This document shows, in pieces, positions 39,101 to 52,700 of a DNA stretch of 64,000 bases. The stretch spans positions 38,905,250-38,969,249 of the forward strand of contig OY783192.1 in the NCBI GenBank assembly GCA_963678675.1, read 5' to 3'. Every line of letters begins with the position of its first letter. Position 1 is the stretch's first letter. The translations under genes were made by a program, and so were the position numbers. The notes under the pieces are model-generated. The model was given only the letters and a program-made list of their open reading frames with translations. It was not told where the DNA came from and did no database searches. The stretch is from Xiphydria camelus (taxonomy: Eukaryota; Arthropoda; Insecta; Hymenoptera; Xiphydriidae).

Positions 39101-42100
39101 ATTTTCTTCTCGTAAAATGACCGATATCTGGTGTTCCCCATTGAGGGTTTTCCCAACTCACTCCTGCAATTCCCGATCTCCCTCATGATGAAAATTCCGA
39201 TCATCGACCCCCCGTCAACGATCGATTTGGCAAAACCGGATTGCAAAATCTGCCTCCCTCCGTCGAACATTTGCATCTATTTATACATATATGTTTACGC
39301 TCGAGTACGCGTAGCGAGTAACCCCGCACCCACGCGCGCCCACTCGCGTGCATCGAAATTCGCGCGGGCAAGTCGCCGCGGCTGCAGTGGTATCGCTTTA
39401 TCGGAATTGGCCACGAATTACGAAAACGAGTTTTGCGCGCGCGTATAATCACGGACGCGAGCGAACGGCCGATGCGCGCGAGGCGAGCACGACGGGGAGG
39501 ACGAAGCGCGGACGCTTTTTGTATAATTAGAAAACCCGTTTCCCGCGTCGATTCGTGCCTCTCGTACACGTTCCGCCTCCTTCCTTTTTTCCTCTCCCTT
39601 ACCATTCAACGCTTCTTTCGCTCCTCGTCCGCGCGCGAACGGGGCGCGTCTCCGCGCGCGTGAATACGCGCCACGGCGGCGGTGCGCGTTTATCTCGCGC
39701 GAAGGATGTCACGTCCCGAGGCGCGTGAAGGCTTCCACAACGCCCGTCGTGTCCAGTAGTTACGGCCGGTCATCTCGTAGATGTCCAGAATTCCTTTGTA
39801 CGACGCTCGAATGTCTATGGCAACCCGACTGACGCTCGCACCCGTACAGACGAAGTTCATTGACTCCCGGTCCTCGCCTCTTTTTTCCTTCGCTCGCGCG
39901 CACCGTGCCGGATATCTACCTGGCCTGTGTCCGGGAGTCCTCCGGCGGTGCTCGCCTGGAGCTAACGCCGACCGCCGACGCGTGGCCCGGCGCCTCGAAT
40001 TTTCGACGTTTCACGAGTCGCGACTAGATTTGACTCGATAACTCGTCATTGATCGATGGAAAACGAGAAAACGAAAGTGGGGATACACCTATCCCCCCCA
40101 AAGTTTATAGAGGCCTTTTCGTTTTCAACTGAAAATATATTCTCTCCGTAAATCTTTCGATATCCTCGCTCTCGCACTCAGACTACATACTTGTAACTCT
40201 CGCCACACGAGAATAATCTCGAGTATATAACTCGTCGCGAATTACGAGACGCCCCATGAGTCCTTTCTCCACGCGCCCATTCGCGCGGGGTGGCTGCCGT
40301 TCGGTGGCGATCGTAAATGGAAAATGTATCGATCGAAAAAGCGGGAAAACGGAATGGTAGGTACTACTCCGTCATCCTCACCCGACGCGCTGCTTTTCAT
40401 TGCAAACGTCGACAATCGCGATAAGTACCGTCCGCGTCGTAAACGCGAGAGTGCGAGCGCGGACGGAGGCGCCTTTGGATTTCCCACGTTTCACAGAGCC
40501 CATCGCCGCCGCCGCCGCGCGGTGTATTTATTTTTAGCCCGGTCGTAAATGTAAAATTTATCGAGTGAAAAACAAGATGGATCTCGGCGCTTCGTCTTCC
40601 TTCGACGGCTCGCCCGTCGCAGTTTCGACGTCCGGCACGCGGTCGTAAATGCGAGCGCGCACGCGAAGCATCGCCGCGCGTACAGCTTAGCCGTTGAGAT
40701 TCCCTGTGGTCATTCTGTTACGCGCGCGCGCGCACTGACACCTGCATGCCGAGCAGCGACGCGCTAAACTTCGCCCGGTGTTATTCGCGCGAGGCGCTCT
40801 CGACTCCTTCCCGCTGCCACGGGGATCTCTTCTTCCCGGGTGATGACCCCGTGCCCCCCCCCCCCCGCCACGGGACCTTTCGGGATCCGACCTCTTCGCG
40901 CGGTTGTGTTCGACGTTTATAATTCGCGATTCGTATTGCGGCCGATTTGCGATGAGCGTTCGGCCATTTCGAAGGGGCCATTACCGCGCTTCTTATCGGG
41001 AGGGAAATTTCACCGCGCGCACCGACTCGACCTGAAACCCAGCCGATCCGCGCGGACGATGTCTCCGACCGGAATGGTCGATCCTCGGGCACGATTTAAT
41101 TAGAAATCGGATACTGGTTTTTTCGCGGCAACCGTCGGGGCCCGGCAGCCGTATATAAATCGACGTGGAAAAGAAATTGAAATTAATGAGGTCTGGACCA
41201 ACGCCCAGCTCGAGAGAGCTGGACACTCGCGGTGCGGCTGGGAAAAGACGACGGGGCGATCGATCTGCAGGTCTGCATAGGAATGCTCCGATTCCGTTTG
41301 GCGAACGCGACCGGGTTTTTTTTTTAATTCAACACAGCTTTCGCGATACAGAGCGATTCACAGAAATCTTCAGAGTCAGTGGCCTCGAAGATCGCCCTCG
41401 TAATCCCCCACGCCCGTATCATCCCTCGGAAATTCGCAAGATATCCCGGAAGGCCGTGTCCTTCCGCCAGTTTTACGCACGCGCTTCGCGGCACTTCCAT
41501 GACCCCCCCACTCGATTCGCCATGTGCGCCGGGCGGAAAATTATTTTCGTACGAGAAATCCATCGCTCCCGATTTACTGTGTGCCGGGCGCTATTCGTTG
41601 CACGATGTGTTTCGGGTTGAAGCGATTCGCCGGAAACGCGCGCGAGGTATACGAGAGCGCCTCGTTGGATTGGACCTCTATTTGCGGAATCGGCATACAT
41701 AGACGAGCAAAGTCGATAGACGCCCATCCGCGTGGATCGTCGCACCGTGCACATTACCCCGAGGCCATCTGTGTGTGCGATAAAATTAATATTCGTTCGA
41801 GCGGAATTCTTTTTTTTTTTTTTTTCGAGAACTCGAAAATATTTTTCAATGACATTTCAGGAAAATGTCCGACGATTAATTTCTCGATACTCTGTATACA
41901 TTCATGCGATAAAATTGGTATTCGTTTGAGCGGATTTTTTTTTTTTGAGAATTCTAATATATCTTGGGAGGGTATTCGATGATTCAATTTTCGATACACC
42001 GTGCGGATCCATGCAATAAAATTAGTAATCGCTCGGGTGGGATTTTTTTTTCTTTTTTCGAGGACTCCAATAACCTTCGGTGCAATTTCGAGAAGGTGTT

Positions 42101-43574
42101 GGATAATTCATTTCTCGGTACCCTCAGCAGTTAATTCGTGCAATAAAATTGGCATTCGTGCGGGCGGGATTTTTTCTCAAAAACTCTCATAAATACATAT
42201 TCTTATCGGTGGATTTTCCTCCGATACGCCTCCAATCCCGCAGTTCATGATCGCCGCGAAGGAAGAAACGCCCGCGCGGCCGATCCTCTCGGTTCCCTCG
42301 CCACGAATTAACCTTGCTCGCCGAGAGACAAGAAGAGTAGTTCCTGCGTTTTACGCCCGCCGTAAAGTCCGCGCGGCAGCGACGATTAAAATTGCGTTTC
42401 GAACGCGAGGGTCGTAATTCACGGGCCACGCGGCGGTGCCGCTCGGACGACGAACGAGTGGCCTCCGCGGAAATTAAACGTCGCGGGCCGAGGATTTCTT
42501 CCACTGATGTTCGCGGCGGGTCGTATCGTCTGGAAGCGGAGGATGGCGTCTTCGGGGATGTGCGGATGGGTGTGTAACGGCCGTCCGCGCGACGATTGGT
42601 CCACGATTGCGACGACTCCTCGAGCGCGTCGCTGTTCGAGACGTCGACGAAAGCGTTTCCGTGCCCCGGCATCGGAACAATGTCTGTGCTGCACGGGCCT
42701 CGGGAGAGCTCCTTCGGAAGACAACGGACGTCTACCCGTTCGCTTTCCTCTTTCCCTCCCTCGTCCATTCTCCCTCTCGACGTTCCCTCGCTTCTCCCTT
42801 TCTTCGCTCTCTCCCCTCGCGCGGCGAACAATCTCGAACGTCAATCGGCCAGGGAGGAATGCACGCCCGTGCGGTCACGTATAGGACGCGACGTTACTGC
42901 TCGCACGTCGTGGGTGCTTATCTCATCTGCCTGCTTACGCCACGACGAGATCGCCGACGCGCTCGTATAAGTATCCTCGCGTAATCACGGCACTCTCGCG
43001 TGGAGGACGGGGGGTGACTCTGCGCTCTCCGAAGAGAAAACGTTTGTACGTCTGAAACGACTCGACTTCGAAATGGCTTCGCCCCGTAAAAAACCACGCT
43101 CCTTTTCCTTCGCCGACGAGTCAATCGTTTCGCGGCGGATCCCGACTCTCTGACCCCGAAGAAGCGACGGCGGGATGCACCGTGCGTCTCCATCGCCGCG
43201 AAGAAAGCGCTCTCGAACCGGCGGCGTGTCGGGACTTTCTTTCTCATTTCGGTCCCGTAAACACGATCTCGAAGTTTCCGTAATACACTCGCCCGCCCCG
43301 CGTATTACTTACACGTATCTCTACGTGGGTATGTACGTACGCGCGTACCAGCGCCGAACCACGGTGGGCAGTCTCGCTCCTCGTTCGGAGAGACATTGAA
43401 CCGCGCGGGGGAAAGTAACCTCGAAAGTAAGGCAGAGCCGCTTGCGCGCGAGCGGCCCGGGTACAGGGTACACTCCGCTTCTCCGATCGCGACTCGAAGA
43501 GGAGGAAAAGGAGAATCGAACCCGAAGGGCGGGAAGGGGGCCGCGACACTCGTGGGATATACGCGTGCCGAGTA

Positions 43575-43606
<32 letters not shown>

Positions 43607-46600
43607 GGGGTCCGGAGACGAAAGTAGAGCGCAGTCGGGTGTCCGCCGATTCGAGACGCGCCCGGGTCTTTTTGCCCCTCGACGACGAGAGGCGCGGAGC
43701 GCGAGGCGAGACTCATCTCGGGATCGTCGCCTGCGATGCACGTGTTGCCGATCGCGAACCAGTCGCGATTTCATTTTACGTAACGTCCGCGATTCGGACA
43801 CGGGGATGACGAAGACTCTCCGGTTTCAAAATGTTTTTTTTTTCCTTTTCGCAGCGTTCGCGCGGAAAGATCGACGTGACAAATGTTACTGTACTTTTCA
43901 ACGAAAGAGGTACGCGTAGGGGTTTTTGGATTTTTGGCAGTGCAGTAGAGTTTTCTCGTCGGAAGTATTAAATCGTGATCGTTTGCGTTACACGATTTAC
44001 CGATTTCTAAGGAAAAAATTGTTCTTCGGCACAGTATAGGAACATTCGAAAAAACCCTCGTGTGTCTCTTTTACTGTAAACACGGTCAAATTTATTACAC
44101 CGGTCTTTCTCTGTTCGATTTCTCTTTGTTTACATAGTACACATGTGTGTGGTACGTAGGCGCGAGTTGATCACCGCTGCAACTACAAGTGAGACTTTTT
44201 AGGGGAGGTGGATGCGAATAAGAGCGAGAAGAACGCGAGAAAAGCGTTAAACTTTTTTCCCTGCGACTCTTGCAAAAATGGAGCGAGCCACTGGTGCACG
44301 CTTACGCGCAACTGTGCGTCATCACGCGACGCGCACCCAGCGCCTTCTCACGGTCTCCGATGGAGCGTGACCGCGGGTGCGTCGCAAGAAAATCCACGAA
44401 AAAAAGGGTCGCCGCGGCAGCAGGAGCCGACGAAAGGGCACGCCAGGGCCGCTCTTTCGCGTTCTTGCGATCTTTTTCTCGCGATTATCCGCCCCATCCC
44501 TCGCCCTCGCTTCCTCGGAAATTCCCATGGTCATCTTTTTCTCACCTCCCCAATACCGCGACGGAAGGGACGCGAGAACGATCAGGAGCGTCGCCCTGGA
44601 GAGCATCGCCAATGCGTCTTTGTGAAAAAATCAAGGGCGGCGGAAAGATATCGGAACTCCCGCGCGCGCATAATCACCGCGATGCGATCTCGGCTTATCG
44701 GCGGTTGCGATTCTCAGCGCTCTCCGCAATTGGTACGATCGCTGATGATAATATCTGCAGACCCCCTTAATCCGGCTGTCGTTAACGATAATTGGCACAA
44801 TTATGGGGTAGTTCGGGTTTGGTGGTACGCGTAGGTGCGCACGCCTTTCCGGTGCACATCGTTGGAGGTATTTGTTACGGTCGTCCCGATCGAAGCTAAT
44901 CATCTTCTTAATGACTCGCAACGCGAGCACTGAACTCGGCTCAGCCGTGAAACGCGATGATCGGCGCTTTCTTCGACGCGCGATTTACACAAAAGAGCAT
45001 TTCGGTCGAGCGTGTAGCCCGTCAAAAATGTTTTGGGAAAATGTCGCGTCGTGTAGGGGCTTCCTCTCATCGTGGCGTTCCCGAGGGACGAAGCGGCGGG
45101 GAGAGCCTGTTCGCGTCTCGTCGCACGACAAAAACCGAGGTCCGACGATGATGACAACGGCGACGTCCGAGCGTCCAGCCGACGAGCACGAAGTCGGGAT
45201 CCTCCAATTACGGGTACAAAGGAGGCGAGCAACCGACTAAAAAGTCCTTCTCGACTTTCTCGTGGCCCACATACACGTCGGTTCGTGCCGCACGCCTCAC
45301 TCGAATTACTTTTGCACTTTGCTCCGGTCTTCTCCCCGCTGCCGTCGCGCCGCAGTCGCCACTCTTCCTCTTCGCCTCGATATCGCCGGAAAGGGGTTGC
45401 GTCGCGCGGCATGTCCCGCATCGCGCGGTGATGCGATTTGGATTGTTCATTAAATTCTTTGCTTTGTTGTTGGAATCGATCCACCCATTTGTTATCTGTA
45501 TTAATATTAACTGATTTTTTGCGTTAATTCATCATTATTCAAATTAATTTTAATCCGAAAAATGTTGGATCAACGCGAAGAATCGATTGATTTTTATGTA
45601 TTGTACGAAAATATGTGAATCAATTCCAACATGAAATTTCCAATTAGGATTCGATTAAATGGGGTAGAGTTCCGGAATGGAAAATTGAAAACTCTTCACT
45701 TTTTAAACGTGACCAAGTTTGAAATAGGATAATCAATGAATTTTTATGAGACATCACGAATCTTGATGGAAACATCACGTTATATAGAGTCGTTCATGAG
45801 ATCGATCTTCCCCCTAGTGCGGTAACGCATTGCCGCTGGTTTCGCGAGAGATGCGGAGTAATGGATCTTCATGGTCAGACGTCCGAGCGCTCTTCGAGAG
45901 AGGCCGCTCTAGTGATCTCTCACCCAATGTAAACGTGGGATCAACGCAAAATCAAGAGTAGTTTTTCCATGGTAGGAAAATGGAAAACATTTTTTTATTT
46001 AAATCTTGCACTTCCGACCGGGGAGTTAGTTGATCCCACTTCTACCCAATCCACCGGCCGGCTTACGAGCATTCCGCATCGGGGAACCGGAGCTCATCAT
46101 TCTCTCCACCTTCTCATCTCTCTCTCTCTCTCTCTTCCTTTCCGCCCGCTTCTTTCCGGTCGATCATCCACAAGTACAATCGTCACAGAAAAACCCCCTC
46201 GATTTCACGTCCCCGGCGTCCTCTCGCGCGGCACAGACCTGTATGTTGTCGTCCCAGGTCGCGTCCGTGTAACACTCCCAGCGTCCGCGGCGAATCGCGT
46301 GAAATTTAACCCGAATGACGACGCGCTATTCGCGCCGCTCGGGAATGTCGGAACTGTGACGGCACCTGCGTCGAATGGCAAGCCGCGGATCGTTCCAGAT
46401 GCGACGGGGAAAAGTGGGAAGGTGCTTTCTTTTCGAGCGTAGAACCCGCTGGAAACGTCGTAGTCGCGAGAGAAGGGCGAATTCGGCGGACGCCCGATTT
46501 CGCGCGGGCGACAAAAATAGCCGCCGATAAGAGCGACAATCAACGAGAAGAGGAGACGACCGCGAGCCAATGACCTCGCGCGAGCGGCGACGACGTTGAC

Positions 46601-46688
46601 GACGGGAGAAAGGTGCATCCGACCGGAGGAAATACCACGACCAGCGGAGGCTGACCTCTATTCGCTTCGTGAAACCACTGGCCGCCGT

Positions 46689-46732
<44 letters not shown>

Positions 46733-49700
46733 GCCTTCTCTCTCGGCGTCTCATGTCCTCTCGCTTCCTCTCGATTTCCAACGAGAGATTTTCATTCCGT
46801 CGAGAGTTTTTTTTCCACACGCCCCCGGTCGCTCTCCTCGCTACACCATCGGTCATTGTGGTCGTCCGTTCGCCGGTAGCGATCGATCAACGTTCGGTCG
46901 CTCGATTTTCGCGTTTCTCCCTTTTCTCAAAAAGTCTCCGTCGCGCAACCCCCCTCCCCTTCAATTTTTTCCGCGGCGTTAAATCGAATAAAAACCGCGT
47001 CGGTTCATTTCGACGTCGAGACGTAGTCGCGTGTAATCGGGTGCGAACTATACTCGCGTCAGCCGTTCGACCACGCGTAGGTATGCCCGCGGCCCGAGTC
47101 GAAAAATCGGTGACCGCGGCAAAAAGCGTCCCGTGTCGTTACCCCTCGCTACGTCGAACAGTAAATAAAGCGGTTTTTACCCGCACCCGCGACGGGATAA
47201 CGAAGCGAGTGGGCGCGTGCCACAAATTCGCACGTGTCCCGAATAGCCGGGAACGGTTGATCCGTGCGAGAGAGGCCAGAGTAGATACTTACGGGGGACA
47301 CATTCCTGCGACATTTATACATATATCGTCCATACCCACAGCCCGGCTGGTACAGAGCAAGCGCTCGCCGCGAATTGGATCGCGCGGCGCCGATTTATCG
47401 AGCCGGGTTTATAATAAAGTGGCTTTGTCCGGGGCCGGTCGTAGAAACGACTGTACCACCTAGGTACGTAAGTCGGAATTGCGGTGGGCCGTAGGTACGC
47501 GTCGAGGAGGAAACTAGACCAGGAACGCGTTGGTCGAAATAACGCGCCGGACTCGGTCAGTCGTTGGCATCGAATGCTTTCCGTCTAGCCGACACGAGTC
47601 GACGCAAAACCAAACCATTGGTTCTTTCCGCTGGAGCCTGCCGATCAGTTGGTCATTCCAACGGAAGTGTGCCGCGACTCGTGTCGTTGACGAAAAGCAC
47701 CTATTTCGTCTCACGACGAGAGATGCAAATTGGAACGCGCGCGCGATACGATAACGATAAAAGGGGAACGCGATTCGTCCGATCATCATCTTCTGCTCGG
47801 GTCATCGCGAGTGGCCGTCACTCGAGTGACGTACGATCCCGGCAGAAGGGTCGGATTTGCCGTATTCGCGTTCCAATTAGCGCGTCTCCAATTAACGAAC
47901 CCGATTAATCACAGCCGTTCGGACGGTAGGTCAGGTTCGCACAGCGGCACAATGCTGGGAGCCGGTTGCGCAATCAAGATCGCCGCGTGTTTCTCCGCTA
48001 CTTCGCGCGGCGCGGTACCTTAAGCGTCTCCGCGCGTTGCAAGGCACGCCGGTGCCGTGGATCTGGATATAAGCGTGATTTTCTGTTAAAATACCAAACG
48101 TAACGACCGGCCCCGGTCTCCCCTCTGGATGTTTATATTTTTCTCAGTCGCATCTGCTCGTCTAAATCAGGACACGCGCGACTGCTGTACGCCGTGCAAT
48201 CATCGCTTGTAAACGGCGCACAAACGATAATAGAGACGCGCGAGGAACGCGTGCGGCGGCATACGCGCGGGTATTAAATTCTACCGCAGATTTCGCCCCG
48301 CGATATAATAACGACACTCTCCTTGCGGTGAGCGGCGTTTTCTGGCGCGCCTGCGAAACGGTTTACACGCGTACACGTAATATACCGCGCGTCCTACGTA
48401 ATTACGGGGTCTACGCTGCGCGCGCGATCGTCAGGCCGGGATTCTCTTACGGTTCTTGCCGGGGAATAACGACGCGCGCGCGCTCCGTAAGGACCGAAAC
48501 CGGATAAAAAGTGTGCATCCGATCGGCGTATGAACGTCGCGCGGTCGGTAGTTCGTCGTACCTCGTCCGCAGGGATATCTGCCGTTGGATATCCTGCAGT
48601 GAAAGCGGAATAAAAAATGGATCCTACGATACGTTCTCATTATTTCAAGCTTCAAGTGATTCCAGGCGATTTGAATGAGCGAAACTCCATGTTTCCTTCG
48701 ATCCTCATGCGCGCGCGTGCCACGTACGAGAGAGATCCTCTCCTCGCGCGGTCACTCTCCCGCACTCTCTCTCTCTCTATTTAATTGCGAAACGCGCAAT
48801 TCCACCGCGATTACGATCGCATCGCCCCGCTCGCTTCGATTGCGCGTCGTGCCTCTCGTGGCCGCGCGGACGACTCTCGCGTTTAACGGTACATTCGAGA
48901 CTTCTGTACCTACATGATACGAGCTAAAAGCGCGCAGGGGCACGAGCGGCCACCGCGCGCAAATATGTGTACACGCGGGTACTTACTCTCGCGTTTATTT
49001 CCGTCGTCGGTTAATCGAGCGCGGATCGGGTTCAAGGTTGAAATCCGGGTCCGAAGACGGAATTCGGAGACGGGGGGTGGGCGACTCGAGCGCGTGTAAA
49101 ACCACCATCGCCGCGGAGCGCTCTTCCGTTTTTTGCGGGCGCTCCGACGAGCCCGCGCCTTGCGGTCTCGTCGTCATCGCCGTCGTCGTCGTTGCGGGCT
49201 TCGAGGACGACTACGTCGTCACGGCTGGTCGGAGAGAGAACTTCTTTCGATTCTCGGAATTCCGTACGCCTCCATCGGACGCGGTCTAGCGTGAAGCTTT
49301 GTCGGATCCTAGATTCCGCAGGGTCCGCGTAGCCCTCTTCGCGTCGGTTGGTGATCAACGACGGATTCGTCGTCGCTACATCGAGATAAATTATTGCCGG
49401 TGCCGAGAAGATGTTTTCTCTGGTCAAGAAGACGACATAATTACAGGACCGAGTCATGGCTTTCTTCGCACGAGATAATATTTCACAGACTCGAGAAGGG
49501 GAGAGTTGGTCATATCGTACCACCGATTAAATCGTAATACAAGTGATATTTTTTTATGAAATAAAAATAGCAGAGCACTCTGTTTCACAGAAAATCAATG
49601 GCGATACGATTCAGATGGTGGTAGGTAATTTGATTTTGTATAAAACAGAGTGCTCTGCTATCTCTGTATCATCATCATAAAATATCAGTAGTGGTACGAT

Positions 49701-52700
49701 TTAAGCGGTGGTACGATATAGCTAACTCTCCCCTAATTGTTTTTTTTTTTTTCGTAGAAGAAGAGTTTTTCGTTCAAGCGAAAGTATTCTTGGATGAAGA
49801 ATATATGCTGTTCAACCCCACCAAAAAATCTATATTCTTCAACATTTTTAAGATCGCGATATTCCTGTTTGAAGAAATATCTTTTTGATACTCTAGCTCT
49901 TATTTCTCTCGGTGTATGCTGAGGCTCACCCGATCGAGGCTCGAAAACACCCGGCTTAAATTCGACCAAATAGCGCACGAGTTCGTATTGGGAATTGGAC
50001 CGTGTCCGCATGGCGGACACATTTGATAGCATCTGGATCTCAAGAATAAAATGTACATCGTCGTGGTCTTTACGCTTCTTGCGTCTATCTCTTGATTATT
50101 TCTCGAGGCGAGCCATCGAAGCTCGGTCCCTTCGCTCGTAATTGTCGTGGTACGCGTTTTTATTTGGAGCGAAGCGAAGGAGTGAAAACTACACCGTGGG
50201 ACAATGGGAAGGGTTCGTCTGAATTAGAGATCACGTTTACAGAGTGATTAACGTAGTCAGGATTTTCATCGGAACGCCTGTGCGCGCGTTAGCGTCGCGC
50301 AATTAGCCTCGTCAATTAGACAAGGTTCGCGCGCTTCGCGGTCGCGCGCAGTCTGTAATACTTACGTTTGTTTTTCATATGCAAACTTAATAGGCGGTAA
50401 TCGGCGATCCACTTAGCCGGCCTCTTTGTTGTCTACTGTTATTCTCTCTCTCTCTCTCTCTCTCCTTTGAAAAAAATTAAATTTTTTCCTCTCCAAAATC
50501 TTTGGATAATACGGCCGGAATTTTATGTTCCATCTCCAGCTTCACGCGAGTCAGTTTTTCTCCCTTTTCGTACAGGCTCTGTAACACAGAGGGGAAAGGA
50601 CCTTTGTAGCAAGAAACTCACGATAGTACGAGACGATCGAACGAGCGACTGTACAGGTATATAACAGTGCTGTAATAAATTACACTGCTTCTCCTACTGG
50701 AGCGGAGCGAAAGAACAGATCGGAGAGGTTTACTCGCGAGCTGACCGTCTTCTTTTCGGTCCGGACCTTCGCTCCTCTCCTCCCTCTCTTTTTCTTCCGG
50801 AGGGAAGACTCTATCGTCTTCAGATTCTCGAGACAGCCTCGACTGAGCAGGGGGATAATGCGCATACGCGTACGTCTCGGTGCAGCGGTGTCCGCGGTCT
50901 TGCCGCGGCAGTTTTCACGGTCAACGCGAGTCAAGCGTGAAGACGCTCGACCCCATTCATCGACACCGCCTCGTCGACTCTCGTGATGATGACATTCCCC
51001 GCGAATGACGATTTTACCTTACGCGAGCGAATCTACCGCGAGCGGAGGCGCGTTTTCGGGAGAGTGTCGAGCAATCTAATGAGTTTCTCGATTCCGTCGA
51101 GTCACTCTTCGGTTAAGCGGGACGATCAATTCGTGGTCGACGCGCGGTATCGGCGAAGAAAAAAAAAGTGTACGAATCAATCAGGCCAGGTCTCGATTGA
51201 TTCGGCCAGCAAAGGCGATGATACATTTTCGAAATGCGAATAAACAGCTCTCGCGCCGCGCGATATCGGCGTCGGATCGAAATCCCATTCAACTCCCGAT
51301 CCTTTCATTATCGTCGCCGCGAGATTGCGCTCGAAACGGTACTTTTTCTTTTTTTACGAGCGGATCATCATCGACGAGCAGGTTTTTCGCCGAAGGAACC
51401 TCGGGCGATCGAGGCGCCGAGGAGTTTGCAAAAACTCTAGCGAAGTGGCTTCGCTCGGTACCTATCTCATTGCTCCGCTTATCCGATGGATCGTATTGTT
51501 GTTCGTCCCGCGCGCGTGGACGATCCTCGAGGTGTAGGTACCGCGGAGAGTCCCACGTACGACGAGCGGTTCGGTATTCACCGTGGTCCGTAGTCCGATC
51601 GGGGAGGCTTTCGCTTCATCCCGCTTCGCTTCTCGCTTGTCGAGCGACGAGCATCTGCGCCGGGTGCGATTCCGCGCGATCCGCATGGCGCGGAACTGCT
51701 TTTATTTCCCAGCATTTAAGCCGTCCGCATGCCAGGTGTCCGACGAGTGACGTCTCCTTGCGTCGTAACTGTCCGGTCTCTTCCTCGTCATTACGGCGAA
51801 TCGGAGATGTCCGGGATGTCCCGAAGCGTCCGTCACGATCGGTATTCGACGAAGAAAAGCTCGACGCGGCCGCGATTTCAACCGATCCCTTGCCGATAAA
51901 GATCGTTACGCGTCCCCGAGACATCTCGGAATCGTCGATCGGGGGCCAGGTTTTCTATCCATCGCGTCGGCGATCGCGACTCGAGAGTCGCGGGGGGATC
52001 TCTTCACGGTCCCATTACCGATCTTCCGCGTGAAAACACCGCGGCGGGGCCGGCCCCCTCGTTCCGCCAGCCTCGTCGGTATGTACGGGAATAATTGAAT
52101 GCTTTTATCCGCGCCACGCGTGAGCGACGCCTCGTTATTACGGCGTCACGCAGAGATTGTCCCCGGGGTACGTGGAAGGGAGACGCGGCACGCGTGATTT
52201 CATAATGCAATTGCCATCGCAACGATGCGAGTCGTCGGACGGCCGGGTTTGACGCGCGCCACGAGAGAGACACGGGTGTCGATGGGGGGCCAGAGACCGG
52301 ACAGAGCCGAAGGTGATGCCTTCCAATGCGGCGTAAGCGCGCGCTACGAAAGTGGGATGCGAATGCATCGGATCGCGGAGCGTCCGACGAGTCGTGGCGA
52401 TCGATGCGAATGTATCTTTCACCTTCTTCCATCTCCGTTATCATTGTGTACGGGCGCGAGATCGTTCTAAATAGTAGAAAATAACGCGAGGGAAGAATCA
52501 TTTTAATCCTTTCGAAGAGATCGTTCAAATCTACCATCTGGATTCGAACGATTTTCATACGATCCTTCCTCAGGATTTTATGAAACGCATTGCAGTCCCT
52601 TTCGCTACAAATCTTCGACGACGTCATGATTTTTCATTCGATCAAACGCCGATTTTATCTACGTCGATTTTTAATGAGTATCGAGAAAAAGTACGCGTAA

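Noticed and set aside
46669..47463. 264-codon + strand frame starting across a TC microsatellite
   Set aside because: The start lies in simple repeat (Ser-Leu run) and the remainder is basic and domain-free, so it is treated as chance.
51197..52033. 278-codon + strand frame
   Set aside because: It is dominated by Ser/Arg with no motif, no splice logic and no codon-position signal; stop codons are simply rare in this GC-rich intron.
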